Positions 44,813 through 55,547 of a stretch of 64,000 bases of DNA are shown here, in pieces. Source of the DNA: Secundilactobacillus angelensis (lineage in GTDB: Bacteria > Bacillota > Bacilli > Lactobacillales > Lactobacillaceae); contig NZ_JAAXLJ010000002.1 in NCBI RefSeq assembly GCF_012641075.1, positions 124,001 to 188,000 on the forward strand, written 5' to 3'. Numbering within the stretch: position 1 is the first letter of the stretch; each line of letters starts with the position of its first letter. The position numbers and the translations under genes were made by a program. The notes beneath the pieces were generated by a model. That model made no database searches and had not been told where the DNA came from. It saw only the letters and a program-made list of their open reading frames with translations.

Positions 44813-45000
44813 ATTTGTCGTCCTTTTCTATCTATCTTGCACCACACATCTGGCCAGTGCGAACAAATCCTTTTTAGCGGATTCCAACTCTATAATTGTA
44901 TCAGATTCATGGTGGGATTGTTTGATTATTTGCCTAAATGATAAAGCTTACGGATAAATCGCCTAGTCACCAATAAATGATATTGTCACCAAAGATAAGG

Positions 45001-45006
45001 TATAAT
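45001..45006 (+). promoter_or_regulatory. -10 box of the 88-residue protein gene
   Basis: A consensus TATAAT lies 23 bases before the TTG start at 45029, so the leader would be very short. No good -35 is visible. Confidence 0.45.
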
Positions 45007-45028
45007 AGCATTAGAGGAAGTGAAAAAC

Positions 45029-45295
45029 TTGCGCCTAGGAGAATTGATCACATTAATGCACCAACTAGATCCTAGCCTGAAGCTCGGAATTGACAGTCAA
45101 TCGATTTTACCCGTTTCTGGTATGTCAGCCTCTGACAATCGTCTCTTGTTCCATACCGCTACCCAGACGCCCTTAACCGTTGGTACATTTCAACAACATG
45201 CCGTCCACTTTGATCAACAATTAATCGTTTTCCGCTCTAATGATGATCGACTGTATGGGTTTCGCCAATCTGAGCACTGGCTTTTATTCAAATAA
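45029..45295 (+). CDS. Unknown 88-residue protein
   Basis: I do not recognise this protein. It is soluble, has no cysteines, and contains several Leu/Phe-rich segments alternating with Gln/His-rich ones. The open frame starts at a GTG at 45020, but AGAGGA is too close to it and fits the TTG at 45029. The lipoprotein gene follows after 13 bases, so the two form an operon. Confidence 0.7.
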   Translation: MRLGELITLMHQLDPSLKLGIDSQSILPVSGMSASDNRLLFHTATQTPLTVGTFQQHAVHFDQQLIVFRSNDDRLYGFRQSEHWLLFK

Positions 45296-45308
45296 CGGAG
45301 GTTTTACT

Positions 45309-46037
45309 ATGTTAAATAAGCGTCTGATGCTGACTACCATTCTAGTAGTGAGCTTCATACTAACCGGCTGTAACGGTCAAGGAAAATCAAACCATCAAGC
45401 TCAGTCGAACTCGACAAGTTCATCTAGCCAACAAGTCAAGACACCAGAAAAATCGGCCTCAGATCAAGCAACCATGAAACCGTATAAAGTACCAAGTGCC
45501 GAAAAAAATAACCGTAATTATCGAAAATCAGGTTTATTGTCATTCCCAGGTCAGTTTGCCTACGACCAAGCCGGAACAAAGTTGACTTTATCCCAAAATA
45601 AACGGCTCAATCAAAAAACCACCAGTCAGGGAATTAATTATCAAATTACTGATATCAAACGATTTAAAAACAATGCCAAGACCAAGCGGGCCTTACAAAT
45701 GGCACAACAAGCCTTTAATATCGGACAAATTCCGAACCCTTATCAAACGTTGCAAATTAAATTTAACGTGAAAAACACCTCTTCCCATGCAGTCAAAATT
45801 GATGGCATCCAAAAAATCAGTCTGAATGGTTCCCGAAGTGTTGCTGCGAATGGCATCAGTGACCCAAGTGCCGGCCAAGTAATCAATAAAAACAGCACCC
45901 GGACCTTTTCAGCAATGATTCTAGTTGGGCCGACTAGTTTTAAAGTAGGCCAAGTAAGTGTTCAATTTTCAGGCAGTTTCAATGATTCCGGTCAGTCCGT
46001 TGCCAAAGCTCCTGCTCCAATCATCGTAAACCTATAA
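45309..46037 (+). CDS. Predicted lipoprotein with Ig-like C-terminal domain
   Basis: The 242-residue protein has a lipoprotein signal with lipobox LTGC (Cys near residue 21) and a Ser/Gln/Asn-rich linker to about 60. The C-terminal beta-rich region (ITDIKRFK, LQIKFNVKNTSSHAVKI, VSVQFSGSF) resembles DUF4352-type or other immunoprotective Ig-like domains. The function is unknown. GGAGG lies 8 bases before the ATG at 45309; the longer open frame to 45240 overlaps the upstream gene without support. Confidence 0.85.
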   Translation: MLNKRLMLTTILVVSFILTGCNGQGKSNHQAQSNSTSSSSQQVKTPEKSASDQATMKPYKVPSAEKNNRNYRKSGLLSFPGQFAYDQAGTKLTLSQNKRLNQKTTSQGINYQITDIKRFKNNAKTKRALQMAQQAFNIGQIPNPYQTLQIKFNVKNTSSHAVKIDGIQKISLNGSRSVAANGISDPSAGQVINKNSTRTFSAMILVGPTSFKVGQVSVQFSGSFNDSGQSVAKAPAPIIVNL

Positions 46038-46054
46038 TTATACTTCCGCCGTCA

Positions 46055-46101
46055 AAAACACCGTGTATCCAAGCTGAAACGCTTGTACACGGTGTTTTTT
46101 A
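46055..46101. terminator. Bidirectional terminator
   Basis: AAAAACACCGTGTATCCAAGC pairs with the GCTTGTACACGGTGTTTTT arm ending at 46101, between the lipoprotein gene and the convergent acyltransferase. Confidence 0.93.
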
Positions 46102-46104
46102 ATG

Positions 46105-48045
46105 TTATTTCGGTTCAGAGGCTGCATTAGAGTCAGTAAGCCGTGTGACTAACAAATGAGTATAGTAGCGGTTACCAGTTGGATTAGGATGGACATTATC
46201 AGAATAGAACCAGGATTTATGATTTTTACTCAAATCATGCCAATCAACTAGCTCAACATTGGGATAACGTCTGGCTGCTTTTTCAATTGTCTCGTTAACT
46301 GAAGTTTCCCAGTTCCGGGTGGGAACGTGGGTGTTAACCCAAAAGATATGCCGTTTAGGTCCCACCATCCGAATAACTTTATCGATTTGATCATCAGTCA
46401 TTGGACTATTGGTTCCTAAATTAATTACAACTGTGTTCGCTAACGCTCCCTGCGCTTTAAGCGACTCGATCTGCCTAGGTGCTTGCCAAATTTGACGGCC
46501 GACACCCGCGGAGACATAAGTGTTTGGAACCACCTGACGAACATCTCTCGAAACATCCACCATAACAGAATCCCCAATGGCCGTCACAGCAAGGTCCTTT
46601 GCTTGAACGACTTGACGCTTGGACAAACCATACGTCTGGGCCAATTCCTTTTGATGAGGGTTTAACTTTACTTTTCGCCATGCTTCTTGACGTTTCTTCT
46701 CAGCAGCGGCCTTTTTTTCAGCTTCGTGCTGCTTTTTTAAAGCTGCTTTATTAGAAGACGCATCCTGCTTTTGATTATGCTTGATATTGGTTTGAAGTGC
46801 AGAATCATTAGCTTCCGAATGTGCAGGACTCGTAAATGCACCAACCAGTGCAACCCCTGTTACTAATACAGCAGGAATCACTGCGTATCGCTGCCAGCCA
46901 AAGTTTTTAGGGCTCTGGAAAAACTGTTTCAGCATCACCGGTAATTGACCGTAATCATAATGGCGTAAAGGCCGTTCCAAATATCGATAGGACAGATCAC
47001 TAACGATTAGAATTAAAATAGTCTCAACAAGCGCATTAAATACTGGATGAGCAGCAATATTGGTCACTTTCGCTTCATAAAAAATCATGATTGGAAATTG
47101 ATATAGGTAAATCCCATAACTCCGAGTACCCACCCAATCAAAAACCTGATTAGTAAACAATCGATTCATAAAACCGGCTGGATGAGCGACAGTTGCCACT
47201 AGAATGGTGGACATAAAAGTAAAGAAGAACATCCCGCCATGGTAAGTTAAACTGGATTGACCTGACATCTTAAAAAACATGACGATTAAAAGTATCAGGC
47301 TCAAAATTCCAGTACCGTTTAATATTCGCTTAGCTTGGGGCTTCAGTTCACTTTTTAGCTTGGTTGCAGGCCAAACAAAAGCTAGCGCAACCCCCAGTAG
47401 AATCGCAAACATCCGTGTATCAGTACCGTAATAGACTCGGTTGGTCATAGCTGTACCCGTATACAAGTACCCCATCCAAACCGCTGACAGTGCTGACAGC
47501 CCTAAGACAAAGTAAAAAATAGGCTTTCGGGCTTTAAAAATAAACAGCAGGATGACCAAAATAAGTGGCCAAAACGCATAAAACTGCCCTTCAATCGAGA
47601 GTGACCAAAGGTGTGTAAACGGAGATTCACCATTAAACCGGTCAAAGTATGATTGGCCGTGGCCGATTTCCCACCAGTTGTACACATAAAGTAAATTGGT
47701 CCCAATAATGGCCTTCAAACTGACAAACAGCGACCGTTGAAACAGGGTAATGTATGCCGCTGTAGTTAGTACCATCGTGACCAAGGCTGGATAAAGCCGT
47801 TTCATCCGTCGAACATAGAAACTAACAATATCGATCTTACCGTTTTGTTCATATTCTTGTAGCAACAAATCAGTAATTAAATAACCCGAAACCACAAAGA
47901 ATATCGGAACTCCCAAATAGCCACCCTGCAAGCTGTACGGCAATAGATGATAAACAATAACACCAATCACCGCAATTGTCCGGATTCCGTCGAACCCAGA
48001 AATGTAACGACTATGCTTAAGCCGCTTGCTCCCCGCGTGCTGCAT
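46105..48045 (-). CDS. OatA-type peptidoglycan or glycan O-acetyltransferase
   Basis: The 646-residue membrane protein combines an acyltransferase-3 domain (about ten membrane segments, residues 15-390, with GFDGIRTIAVIGVIVYHL and RRMKRLYPALV) and a C-terminal extracellular SGNH esterase-like domain. That domain has AIGDSVMVDV near 490, NLGTNSPM near 545, and the catalytic Asp-His in SDNVHPNPTG near 620. A Lys/Ala-rich charged stretch joins them. OatA proteins O-acetylate cell-wall MurNAc and give lysozyme resistance; GlcNAc-specific OatB or exopolysaccharide acetylation are alternatives. Confidence 0.88.
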   Translation of the reverse strand: MQHAGSKRLKHSRYISGFDGIRTIAVIGVIVYHLLPYSLQGGYLGVPIFFVVSGYLITDLLLQEYEQNGKIDIVSFYVRRMKRLYPALVTMVLTTAAYITLFQRSLFVSLKAIIGTNLLYVYNWWEIGHGQSYFDRFNGESPFTHLWSLSIEGQFYAFWPLILVILLFIFKARKPIFYFVLGLSALSAVWMGYLYTGTAMTNRVYYGTDTRMFAILLGVALAFVWPATKLKSELKPQAKRILNGTGILSLILLIVMFFKMSGQSSLTYHGGMFFFTFMSTILVATVAHPAGFMNRLFTNQVFDWVGTRSYGIYLYQFPIMIFYEAKVTNIAAHPVFNALVETILILIVSDLSYRYLERPLRHYDYGQLPVMLKQFFQSPKNFGWQRYAVIPAVLVTGVALVGAFTSPAHSEANDSALQTNIKHNQKQDASSNKAALKKQHEAEKKAAAEKKRQEAWRKVKLNPHQKELAQTYGLSKRQVVQAKDLAVTAIGDSVMVDVSRDVRQVVPNTYVSAGVGRQIWQAPRQIESLKAQGALANTVVINLGTNSPMTDDQIDKVIRMVGPKRHIFWVNTHVPTRNWETSVNETIEKAARRYPNVELVDWHDLSKNHKSWFYSDNVHPNPTGNRYYTHLLVTRLTDSNAASEPK

Positions 48046-48085
48046 CGATTCTCCCTCGTTTCATCTCTTAAATTAAGCTCTAAAA

Positions 48086-49390
48086 TTATTCCACGAATTC
48101 AAAGGTAAAGTCGTCGATTTGAACTAAATCGCCATTATGAGCACCCTTTTCTCGTAAGGCATCATCGACTCCCATTCCTCTTAATTGACGTGCAAAACGC
48201 AAAGTGCTTTCTTCATGATCCATGTTCGTCATCTGGAATAATCTCTCCAACTTGGCTCCAGAAAGAACCCAAGTTCCATCTGCATCGCGATTAATTTCAA
48301 ATGCTTCAGATTCAATCGGTTGATCATCAGTAATCAGCATCTTCTCCAAATCGTCTACACCCTTCACAGGGAATGCAGGCGTCTGGTCGAGAATTTCTAC
48401 CGTCTTTTGAATCAACGGCGTTAAGCCATCATGGGTAACGCTAGAAATTGCCATGACAACCGGTGGGGTAGCAAGCGTTGTATCACTAGCCAACTTTTCT
48501 TTAAGCGTTTCGAGGTTTTCTGCTGAATCAGGAAGATCCATCTTGGTTGCCACAACGATTTGTGGTCGTTTCAGCAAATCTGGATCATACTTGTTTAATT
48601 CAGCGTTAATCTTCAGAAAATCATCGTATGGATCCCGGTCTTCAAAGCCACTAACATCAATCAAGTGAAGCAAGACTCTAGTTCGCTCGATGTGCTTCAA
48701 AAATTCGATCCCCAGACCGATACCACTGGCTGCGCCTTCAATCAAGCCAGGTAAATCAGCTACCGCAAAATCACGGCCATCACTAAGTTTGACCATCCCT
48801 AGATTAGGAGTGATCGTCGTAAAGTGATACTCGCCGATTTTAGGCTTCGCACTGGTAATTGCTGCCAGTAAAGTAGATTTTCCAACGGATGGGAATCCGA
48901 TTAACCCAACGTCTGCCAGTAATTTTAATTCCAATCGAACGCGACGCTCTTCTCCTGGAGCGCCGTTTTCAGCTAATTCTGGTGCGGGATTCTTAGGCGT
49001 AGCAAAATGAACGTTGCCACGACCACCACGGCCACCCTGAGCAACCACGACTTGATCACCAACATCAACTAAATCAGCAATAACCATGTTGGTTTCATCG
49101 TCAATGAGAGTAGTGCCTTGGGGGACTAAAATCACACGGTCTTCTGCACCGCGACCAGTCATCCCTTTGATACCACCATTTTGACCATGATCAGCCTTAA
49201 ATTTTTGATTATAACGGAAGTCCATCAGGGTACGAAGCCCCGTACTTACTCTAAACACAACGCTACCGCCGCGGCCACCATCACCGCCGGCCGGTCCGCC
49301 GTTGGGCTCATACTTTTCCCGCCGGAATGCAACCATCCCGTTGCCACCATTCCCAGCCTTAACATTAATTGTAACGTGATCTACAAACAT
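48086..49390 (-). CDS. obgE: GTPase Obg/CgtA
   Basis: Obg is an essential GTPase in 50S ribosome assembly and stress response. The 434-residue protein has the glycine-rich Obg domain (residues 1-158), G domain motifs GFPSVGKST, the switch Thr region [18 protein letters not shown] and TKMD, and a C-terminal OCT domain ending in FTFEFVE, typical for Firmicutes. Confidence 0.97.
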   Translation of the reverse strand: MFVDHVTINVKAGNGGNGMVAFRREKYEPNGGPAGGDGGRGGSVVFRVSTGLRTLMDFRYNQKFKADHGQNGGIKGMTGRGAEDRVILVPQGTTLIDDETNMVIADLVDVGDQVVVAQGGRGGRGNVHFATPKNPAPELAENGAPGEERRVRLELKLLADVGLIGFPSVGKSTLLAAITSAKPKIGEYHFTTITPNLGMVKLSDGRDFAVADLPGLIEGAASGIGLGIEFLKHIERTRVLLHLIDVSGFEDRDPYDDFLKINAELNKYDPDLLKRPQIVVATKMDLPDSAENLETLKEKLASDTTLATPPVVMAISSVTHDGLTPLIQKTVEILDQTPAFPVKGVDDLEKMLITDDQPIESEAFEINRDADGTWVLSGAKLERLFQMTNMDHEESTLRFARQLRGMGVDDALREKGAHNGDLVQIDDFTFEFVE

Positions 49391-49496
49391 ATCATTTCTC
49401 CATTATTCCAATTCATTCGGACATTCCTAACTTTGCTATTATCTAATGAATACCGTTAAATTACCACCGTTTATTGAAACTTTTTTAACTTTAGCG

Positions 49497-51287
49497 TCAA
49501 TCAGTTTCGGCAGTCTTCGCTAACGTCAGATGAATTGTATCTGCCACTGCCTTGGAAATACCTAATTCATGCATCTCTTCAGGAGTTGCTGCAGCAATTT
49601 TTTTCATTGAACCAAACTTGCGAAGTAATTTATTCCTGGTTTTTGGACCAACGCCGTTAATATCATCCAACCGTGAACTGAGAGAGTTTTTTGCGTGAAC
49701 CTTGCGATGAAAAGTGATGGCAAAACGGTGAACTTCATCTTGGATGCGTTGAAGTAAGTAGAAGCCCTGTGATTTTGGATCGAGATGCAATGGCGTATCG
49801 TTAACTTCCGAAAGTAAATCAGCGGTCTTATGCTTGTCATTTTTGACCATTGCAGCTACCGGTACAGTCAAACCCAGTTCATTTTCCATGACGTCTTTAG
49901 CGGCTTCCAATTGAATCGCGCCACCATCCATTAAAACTAAATCCGGCATGGCTTCGTGTTCCTTAAGCAACCGGGTATACCGCCGTCGAATGACCTCACG
50001 GGTGCTGGCAGCTTCATCAGCATGATCCACGGTTTTTAGCTTGTACTTTCGATAAAGGCTTTTATTTGGCTGACCATCAACAAAAACGACCATCGCGGAA
50101 ACTAAATCAGCACCTTGAATGTGTGAGTGATCAAAAGCCTCAATTTTATGTCCAGGAGCCAGTCCCAATGCATCGGTAATTTCCTTCATTGCACCGGTTG
50201 TCTTTTGTTCATCCAACTCCAGCAAACGGAACTTCTCTTCCAAAACTAACCGGGCATTTTTTCCGGCCATCTCCAGTAACGCACGCTTCTCACCACGTTG
50301 CGGCGTTCTCACGGGCATCGGTAACATCTCTTCCAGAATATCCTTCGGCAAACTATCCGGAACTAGGATTTCCTTTGGAAAAACACTATTCTTACGGTGA
50401 TAAAACTGAATAATAAAACTGGTCATTTCCTCAACGGCATCATTGACGATTGGAAATAACCGCTTCTCCCGCTTGATTAACCGTGCTTGTCTAATAAAGA
50501 AGACTTGCACAGACAGCCAACCTTTATCCATGTAAAAATTAAAAATGTCTCGCGGCGTCTGGTCGTTTGAAATAATCTTCTGTTTTTCGACGGTCACTTC
50601 AATATAATGCATCTGATCCCGGATTTCAGCAGCTCGTTCGAATTCCAAATTATCTGATGCCTTCTTCATTTGAGAATTTAAATGACGCTTCACAGTGGCA
50701 ACATTGCCATTCAAAAACGACTTGATTCGCTCAATCTGCTTATCGTACTGCTCTTTGGGAACTTCTTTAAAACAAGCGCCCAAACATTGCCCCATATGAT
50801 AATACAAACAAGGCCGGTTCTGGTAACCATTACAACGCCGCAACGGATAAACCTTCTGTAAAAAATGCAAGGTCTCTTCTGCCGCGTAAACGTTAGGATA
50901 CGGACCAAAGTAATACGCACCGTCTTTGCGTATCGAACTCACGATCAACATTGTTGGATCTCGCTCATTGGTAATCTTAATGTAGGGGTAGCCGGTGCCC
51001 TGCTTCAGTTTAATGTTGTAATGCGGCTGATGCTTCTGAATCATCGTGATTTCGAGCAAAAAAGCTTCTTTATCAGTAGAAGTGACAATCGTCTCAAAGT
51101 CCGCAATTTCTGAAACTAACCGTGCCGTTTTGCCTTCATGACTGCTCTTAAAGTAGGAACGCACCCGGTTTTTTAAGTTTTTGGCTTTACCCACATAGAT
51201 AATATGCCCATTGATGTTTTTCATCATATAAATTCCTGGCATGTCGGGTAATAGCGCCAATTTATGTTCAAGATATTCGGTGGCCAA
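49497..51287 (-). CDS. uvrC: UvrABC excinuclease subunit C
   Basis: UvrC makes both incisions in nucleotide excision repair. The 596-residue protein has an N-terminal GIY-YIG domain (PGIYMMKN, then IIYVGKAKNLKNRV), the UVR motif LEFERAAEIRDQM near 205, an RNase H-like endonuclease domain with FDHSHIQG and LMDGG, and C-terminal HhH motifs (INGVGPKTRNKLL). The open frame begins at 51311, but AGGAGG lies 8 bases before the TTG at 51287. Confidence 0.96.
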   Translation of the reverse strand: MATEYLEHKLALLPDMPGIYMMKNINGHIIYVGKAKNLKNRVRSYFKSSHEGKTARLVSEIADFETIVTSTDKEAFLLEITMIQKHQPHYNIKLKQGTGYPYIKITNERDPTMLIVSSIRKDGAYYFGPYPNVYAAEETLHFLQKVYPLRRCNGYQNRPCLYYHMGQCLGACFKEVPKEQYDKQIERIKSFLNGNVATVKRHLNSQMKKASDNLEFERAAEIRDQMHYIEVTVEKQKIISNDQTPRDIFNFYMDKGWLSVQVFFIRQARLIKREKRLFPIVNDAVEEMTSFIIQFYHRKNSVFPKEILVPDSLPKDILEEMLPMPVRTPQRGEKRALLEMAGKNARLVLEEKFRLLELDEQKTTGAMKEITDALGLAPGHKIEAFDHSHIQGADLVSAMVVFVDGQPNKSLYRKYKLKTVDHADEAASTREVIRRRYTRLLKEHEAMPDLVLMDGGAIQLEAAKDVMENELGLTVPVAAMVKNDKHKTADLLSEVNDTPLHLDPKSQGFYLLQRIQDEVHRFAITFHRKVHAKNSLSSRLDDINGVGPKTRNKLLRKFGSMKKIAAATPEEMHELGISKAVADTIHLTLAKTAETD

Positions 51288-51422
51288 AAAAACGACCTCC
51301 TTCCGATTCATTATCTGGCTATATCAATCATGTGATATCCAGTTTCGACGTTTCATTATAACCCCGAATGCGTGTTTGGGGCAAGCTACGTGCCTAGCTA
51401 TGGCACTGCTCTATTTTCACTC

Positions 51423-51458
51423 AAAAAAACACCACCATTCAATTTGAATGATGGTATT
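51423..51458 (-). terminator. Terminator after the amino-acid transporter operon
   Basis: On the minus strand, ACCATCATTCAA pairs with TTGAATGGTGGT and is followed by seven T. Confidence 0.88.
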
Positions 51459-51468
51459 CGTGTATCTA

Positions 51469-52215
51469 TTAACTATTGATAATTTTGCTGATAAAATCTT
51501 TGGTCCGTGCATTTTGAGGGTTACTGAATATTTCGTCCGGTTTGTTCTTTTCAAGCAGATAACCATCAGCCATAAACCAAACTTCATTGGCAACTTCCCT
51601 AGCAAAGCCCATTTCATGAGTAACGACGACCATCGTCATCCCATCTTCAGCTAACTCCTTCATTACAGCAAGCACTTCACCAACCATTTCGGGATCCAAA
51701 GCACTGGTTGGTTCGTCAAACAGCAAACATTCAGGATCCATGGCTAAGGCTCTCGCAATAGCAACACGTTGAGCTTGGCCACCTGACAAACTGCTTGGAT
51801 AAACATTAGCTTTTTCATCCAGACCAACTCGTTTAAGAAGTGCTAAAGCTTTTTCCTCAGCATCTTTATCAGACATTTTTTTGACCCGAATTGGTGCTAA
51901 CTTCAAGTTTTCAAGTACTGTCAGATTAGGGAACAAGTTAAAACTTTGGAAAACCATTCCCATCCGTTCACGTAAAGTCGTCAATTCTTCTTCCGAAAAC
52001 TTCTGGGTATCTTTGCCTTCAAACAGGACTTGTCCGGCAGTAGGTGTTTCCAGCATGTTCAAGCAACGTAAAAACGTACTTTTACCAGCACCTGAAGGGC
52101 CAATCACACAGATAACTTGACCAGGCATAACCGTACCATTAATTTCTTTTAGGACTTCGGTATCGCCATAGCTTTTTTTCAGCTTTTTAACTTCAACTAA
52201 CGGTTTATCTTGCAT
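51469..52215 (-). CDS. glnQ: Polar amino acid ABC transporter ATP-binding protein
   Basis: The 248-residue ATPase has Walker [10 protein letters not shown], signature LSGGQAQRV, Walker [15 protein letters not shown] and the H-loop VTHEMGF, the exact pattern of the GlnQ/HisP family that imports polar amino acids. It overlaps the end of the fused binding-protein/permease gene by 11 bases. The substrate is not certain: glutamine is the usual annotation, but arginine is possible because argGH lies beside it. Confidence 0.92.
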   Translation of the reverse strand: MQDKPLVEVKKLKKSYGDTEVLKEINGTVMPGQVICVIGPSGAGKSTFLRCLNMLETPTAGQVLFEGKDTQKFSEEELTTLRERMGMVFQSFNLFPNLTVLENLKLAPIRVKKMSDKDAEEKALALLKRVGLDEKANVYPSSLSGGQAQRVAIARALAMDPECLLFDEPTSALDPEMVGEVLAVMKELAEDGMTMVVVTHEMGFAREVANEVWFMADGYLLEKNKPDEIFSNPQNARTKDFISKIINS

Positions 52216-53683
52216 GTTTCATTCTCCCCTCAGCATAGTTTAGAACTCTCGTTAAAATAAAGGTGATCACGAAGTAAATGATCATGGCAACAAACACTGG
52301 CATAACACCACGATACGTATCGGCACGCACAATGTTTAATTGGTAAATCAAATCAGTAACACCAATGATAGAAACGATTGAACTTTCCTTGATCAGTGAA
52401 ACGAATTCGTTACCCAGTGCTGGCCAAATATTCTTCAAAGCCTGAGGTAAGACAACGAACCGCATGGTATCACCCTTCGCTAATCCAAGACTTGCAGATG
52501 CTTCTGTTTGCCCTTTATCAACGGAATTAATCCCGCCACGAATAATTTCCTCAACGTATGCACCACTGTTCAACGAAACGGCAATGATACCCGATAATAA
52601 CGCCGGTAAGTTAACTATTATCCCAATACCGAAGTATACAAACATCACTTGAACCATCAAAGGTGTACCACGGACGAATTCAACGTAGGCAACAGAAATG
52701 GCTTTAAGAATCTTGCTTCGACTAAACCGCATTAGAGCAAGGATAGTACCTAAAAGTACCCCCAAAACAACTGAGATAGCCGAAATAATCAGCGTATATT
52801 CGATCCCTTTAGCAAAGTAAGTCCAGTAGTGGAACATTGAAGTATTATTGGTATTAACCTTCATATACTTCCCTGCATCAGCCAGGTATTGTGTGGTTAA
52901 GTGCTTTGCCTTGATCTTATCAATACTCTTGTTAACGGCTGCGGCTAAAGTACCAGAACCCTTCTTAAAGGCCATGGCAGAACCAGTTTCGTTCTTATTC
53001 AGCTTATAACCGGATTTGATCATTGCTAAATCATGGTCATTCTTAACGTAGGCTTCAGCTGAAGGTGTTTCAATACCCAGTGCATCGATTTTGTGAGTCT
53101 TTAATGCCAGCACTAAGTCGGTGTTCTTGTCCATTCCTTTAACGGTAGCACCAGGAATCTTGGATTTGGCTAAGTTGTATTGCAACGTCCCAGTCTGAGC
53201 ACCAATCTTCTTATGTGCCAATGCGGCTTTGTTCTTATACTTACCCACGTCGGTCTTATTGATCAGGAAGCTTTGACCACCATTGTAATAAATTTCCGAG
53301 AAATCAACACTTTGGCGACGCTTAGCTGTTGGGTTGATCCCACTCATAGCCACGTCAGCTTTACCAGTCTCGACGGCGACTAAAACGGAATCATATGACA
53401 TGGACTTGATTTCTAGTTTAACGCCCAAATCCTTAGCAACTTGTTTCATAATGTCGACATCCATACCAACAATTCTGGATTTTCCATTTTTGCTGACTTG
53501 GAATTCATAAGGTGGATAATCTGGCGAAGTCGCCATAACGATTTTGCCCCGATCCTTAATCTTTTGAAGCGAATCATCCGCTGCGTATACAGTATGATGA
53601 GTTGGTTGAACAGTAAATAAAAATAATAATGACAAACACAATGTCATGATGGTGAGTAAGACGTTTCTCCCCTTGACTTTCAT
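52205..53683 (-). CDS. Fused substrate-binding protein and permease of an amino acid ABC transporter
   Basis: The 492-residue protein has an N-terminal signal anchor and then one type II periplasmic-binding domain (residues 40-275: [41 protein letters not shown]). It ends in a permease domain of about five segments with the [23 protein letters not shown] loop that contacts the ATPase. GlnP of lactococci is built the same way but with two binding domains. It forms a complete importer with the next gene. Glutamine, glutamate, arginine or another polar amino acid may be the substrate. Confidence 0.92.
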   Translation of the reverse strand: MKVKGRNVLLTIMTLCLSLLFLFTVQPTHHTVYAADDSLQKIKDRGKIVMATSPDYPPYEFQVSKNGKSRIVGMDVDIMKQVAKDLGVKLEIKSMSYDSVLVAVETGKADVAMSGINPTAKRRQSVDFSEIYYNGGQSFLINKTDVGKYKNKAALAHKKIGAQTGTLQYNLAKSKIPGATVKGMDKNTDLVLALKTHKIDALGIETPSAEAYVKNDHDLAMIKSGYKLNKNETGSAMAFKKGSGTLAAAVNKSIDKIKAKHLTTQYLADAGKYMKVNTNNTSMFHYWTYFAKGIEYTLIISAISVVLGVLLGTILALMRFSRSKILKAISVAYVEFVRGTPLMVQVMFVYFGIGIIVNLPALLSGIIAVSLNSGAYVEEIIRGGINSVDKGQTEASASLGLAKGDTMRFVVLPQALKNIWPALGNEFVSLIKESSIVSIIGVTDLIYQLNIVRADTYRGVMPVFVAMIIYFVITFILTRVLNYAEGRMKHAR

Positions 53684-53902
53684 TCGCGGTAACTCCCTCT
53701 CTAAATTATTTAAGTAACACCTACCTTACACCAAAATCATTCTTTATGCAATAAAAAACAGGAAAAAGTCTCATTTATACAATAAATATTTTTATCCACC
53801 ACAAATATTCATTTTTATATACATTATTCATTAAATGATGACTTTGTCTTAAACTAAAAATTTGAATACTTTCCTCAGTTGGCTTAGGCATCTGCATCCG
53901 AC

Positions 53903-53932
53903 TTGCATTTTCCCCTTTCAACATGATAAACT
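53903..53932 (+). promoter_or_regulatory. Promoter of the 56-residue protein gene
   Basis: TTGCAT (53903-53908) and TAAACT (53927-53932) are separated by 18 bases, with an extended TG before the -10. Confidence 0.5.
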
Positions 53933-53959
53933 AGGCGCAATAAAGGAGTTGACTGCATC

Positions 53960-54130
53960 ATGGGATTGAAAGTGAAACGTCAGAATAATCTCGACGCAAT
54001 GTTCGGTAAATTTGCCGAAGCCGATATTAAAGATGAAAAACGTGATAAGTTTTTAAAACACGATGAACAAAAAGATGACTCTAAAAAGGCCAAAGCATTA
54101 ATCAAAGAACATCGCAAATATCATAAGTAA
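53960..54130 (+). CDS. Small charged protein (56 residues)
   Basis: This short gene has AAAGGAG 10 bases before its ATG, its own promoter-like sequence, and a strong terminator right after the stop. The product is very rich in Lys and Asp (about half of its residues are charged), probably helical, and has no Cys or membrane segment. I do not recognise a family. The clean transcription unit is the main argument that it is real. Confidence 0.75.
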   Translation: MGLKVKRQNNLDAMFGKFAEADIKDEKRDKFLKHDEQKDDSKKAKALIKEHRKYHK

Positions 54131-54133
54131 GAC

Positions 54134-54166
54134 AAAAAACGGCGCCCATTTGGGTGCCGTTTTTTT
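54134..54166. terminator. Bidirectional terminator
   Basis: AAAAAACGGCGCCCA (54134-54148) pairs with TGGGTGCCGTTTTTT. It lies between the small charged-protein gene and argH, whose last codon touches it. Confidence 0.93.
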
Positions 54167-55547
54167 ATGATTCAATTTCCTTTTTGGCTTGTTCAATCTG
54201 CTTACGAACCTGATCAAAGCCTGTCCCGCCTTCAGAATGACGACGTTCAACAGCAACCTCTGATTTCAGCTCATTGTAGACATCCGCTTCTATCTTTGGC
54301 GATGCCTCTTTCAGTTCGCCTAACGACATATCCTGCAAGTTTTGGTGGGTTTGAATTCCCTTCAAAACCAGTTGCCCCACAATACCGTGTGCTTCCCTGA
54401 ATGGGACCCCCTTAGTTGCCAAATAATCAGCCAGTTCAGTCGCATTAGAAAAGTCATTTTCCGTAGCAGCTTTCATATTATCTGCCTTAACGGTTACCGT
54501 TGAGAGCATCCCATTAAAGACCTTTAGTGCTGGCAGCAAAGTTTTGACTGTATCAAAAACGCCCTCTTTGTCTTCCTGAAGATCCTTATTGTACGCTAGC
54601 GGTAATGATTTCATGGTTGCTAATAACCCCATCAAATGACCATAAACCCGACCACTCTTACCGCGAATTAGCTCCGCCATATCCGGATTCTTTTTCTGTG
54701 GCATGATTGAACTACCGGTGGTGTAAGCATCCGATAACTCTAAGTACTGAAATTCATGGCTGACCCACATACTAAGTTCTTCACAAAATCTGGATAAATG
54801 CATCATCAAAATCGAACTGTTGCTGAGAAATTCCAACGCAAAATCACGGTCAGAAACAGCATCCAGCGAATTGGCGTAAACTTGGCTGAATCCTAAAGTC
54901 TTCGCAGTCATTTGACGATCGATTGGAAAGGTTGTCCCAGCCAAAGCCGCCGCACCCAGCGGTGAAATATCCGTGTGCACTTCATTAAACGTAAAACGTT
55001 CCTTGTCACGTTTGAACATTTGGTAGTAGGCCATGAGGTAATGACCGTATGAAATCGGTTGGGCGTGCTGTAAATGCGTATACCCTGGCATAATGGTCTC
55101 AACGTTTTCCTCTGCTAACCTAATTAGCGTTTGTTGAACGGTAGTGATCTCATCAATAATTTTCGGCAGTCGTTTCTTCAAATACAAGTGAAAATCCGTA
55201 GCCACTTGGTCATTACGTGATCGAGCAGTATGCAACTTGCCCGCCACTGCACCAATCCGATCCGTTAAGATACTTTCGATATTCATATGAATATCTTCGT
55301 TTTCGACGCTAAAGGTCAGCTTACCTGCCTCTAGGTCTTTTTGAATACCTTCCAATCCGGCAATGATCTGATCACAGTCGTTAGATGGTACAATCCCAGT
55401 TTTTTGAAGCATTTTAACGTGAGCCAAAGAACCTTCGATATCTTCTTCAGCCATTAGTTGATCAAAGGAAATGGAAGCCCCAAAAGCATCGACCCAAGCG
55501 GCCGCCTGTTCTTGAAATCGGCCACCCCAGAGCTTTTTGGTTGCCAT
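54165..55547 (-). CDS. argH: Argininosuccinate lyase
   Basis: ArgH splits argininosuccinate into arginine and fumarate, the last step of arginine synthesis. The 460-residue fumarase-superfamily protein has the signature [11 protein letters not shown] near residue 278, [13 protein letters not shown] near 105, and [10 protein letters not shown] near 155. Its ATG overlaps the argG stop by one base, so argG and argH are translated together. Confidence 0.97.
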   Translation of the reverse strand: MATKKLWGGRFQEQAAAWVDAFGASISFDQLMAEEDIEGSLAHVKMLQKTGIVPSNDCDQIIAGLEGIQKDLEAGKLTFSVENEDIHMNIESILTDRIGAVAGKLHTARSRNDQVATDFHLYLKKRLPKIIDEITTVQQTLIRLAEENVETIMPGYTHLQHAQPISYGHYLMAYYQMFKRDKERFTFNEVHTDISPLGAAALAGTTFPIDRQMTAKTLGFSQVYANSLDAVSDRDFALEFLSNSSILMMHLSRFCEELSMWVSHEFQYLELSDAYTTGSSIMPQKKNPDMAELIRGKSGRVYGHLMGLLATMKSLPLAYNKDLQEDKEGVFDTVKTLLPALKVFNGMLSTVTVKADNMKAATENDFSNATELADYLATKGVPFREAHGIVGQLVLKGIQTHQNLQDMSLGELKEASPKIEADVYNELKSEVAVERRHSEGGTGFDQVRKQIEQAKKEIES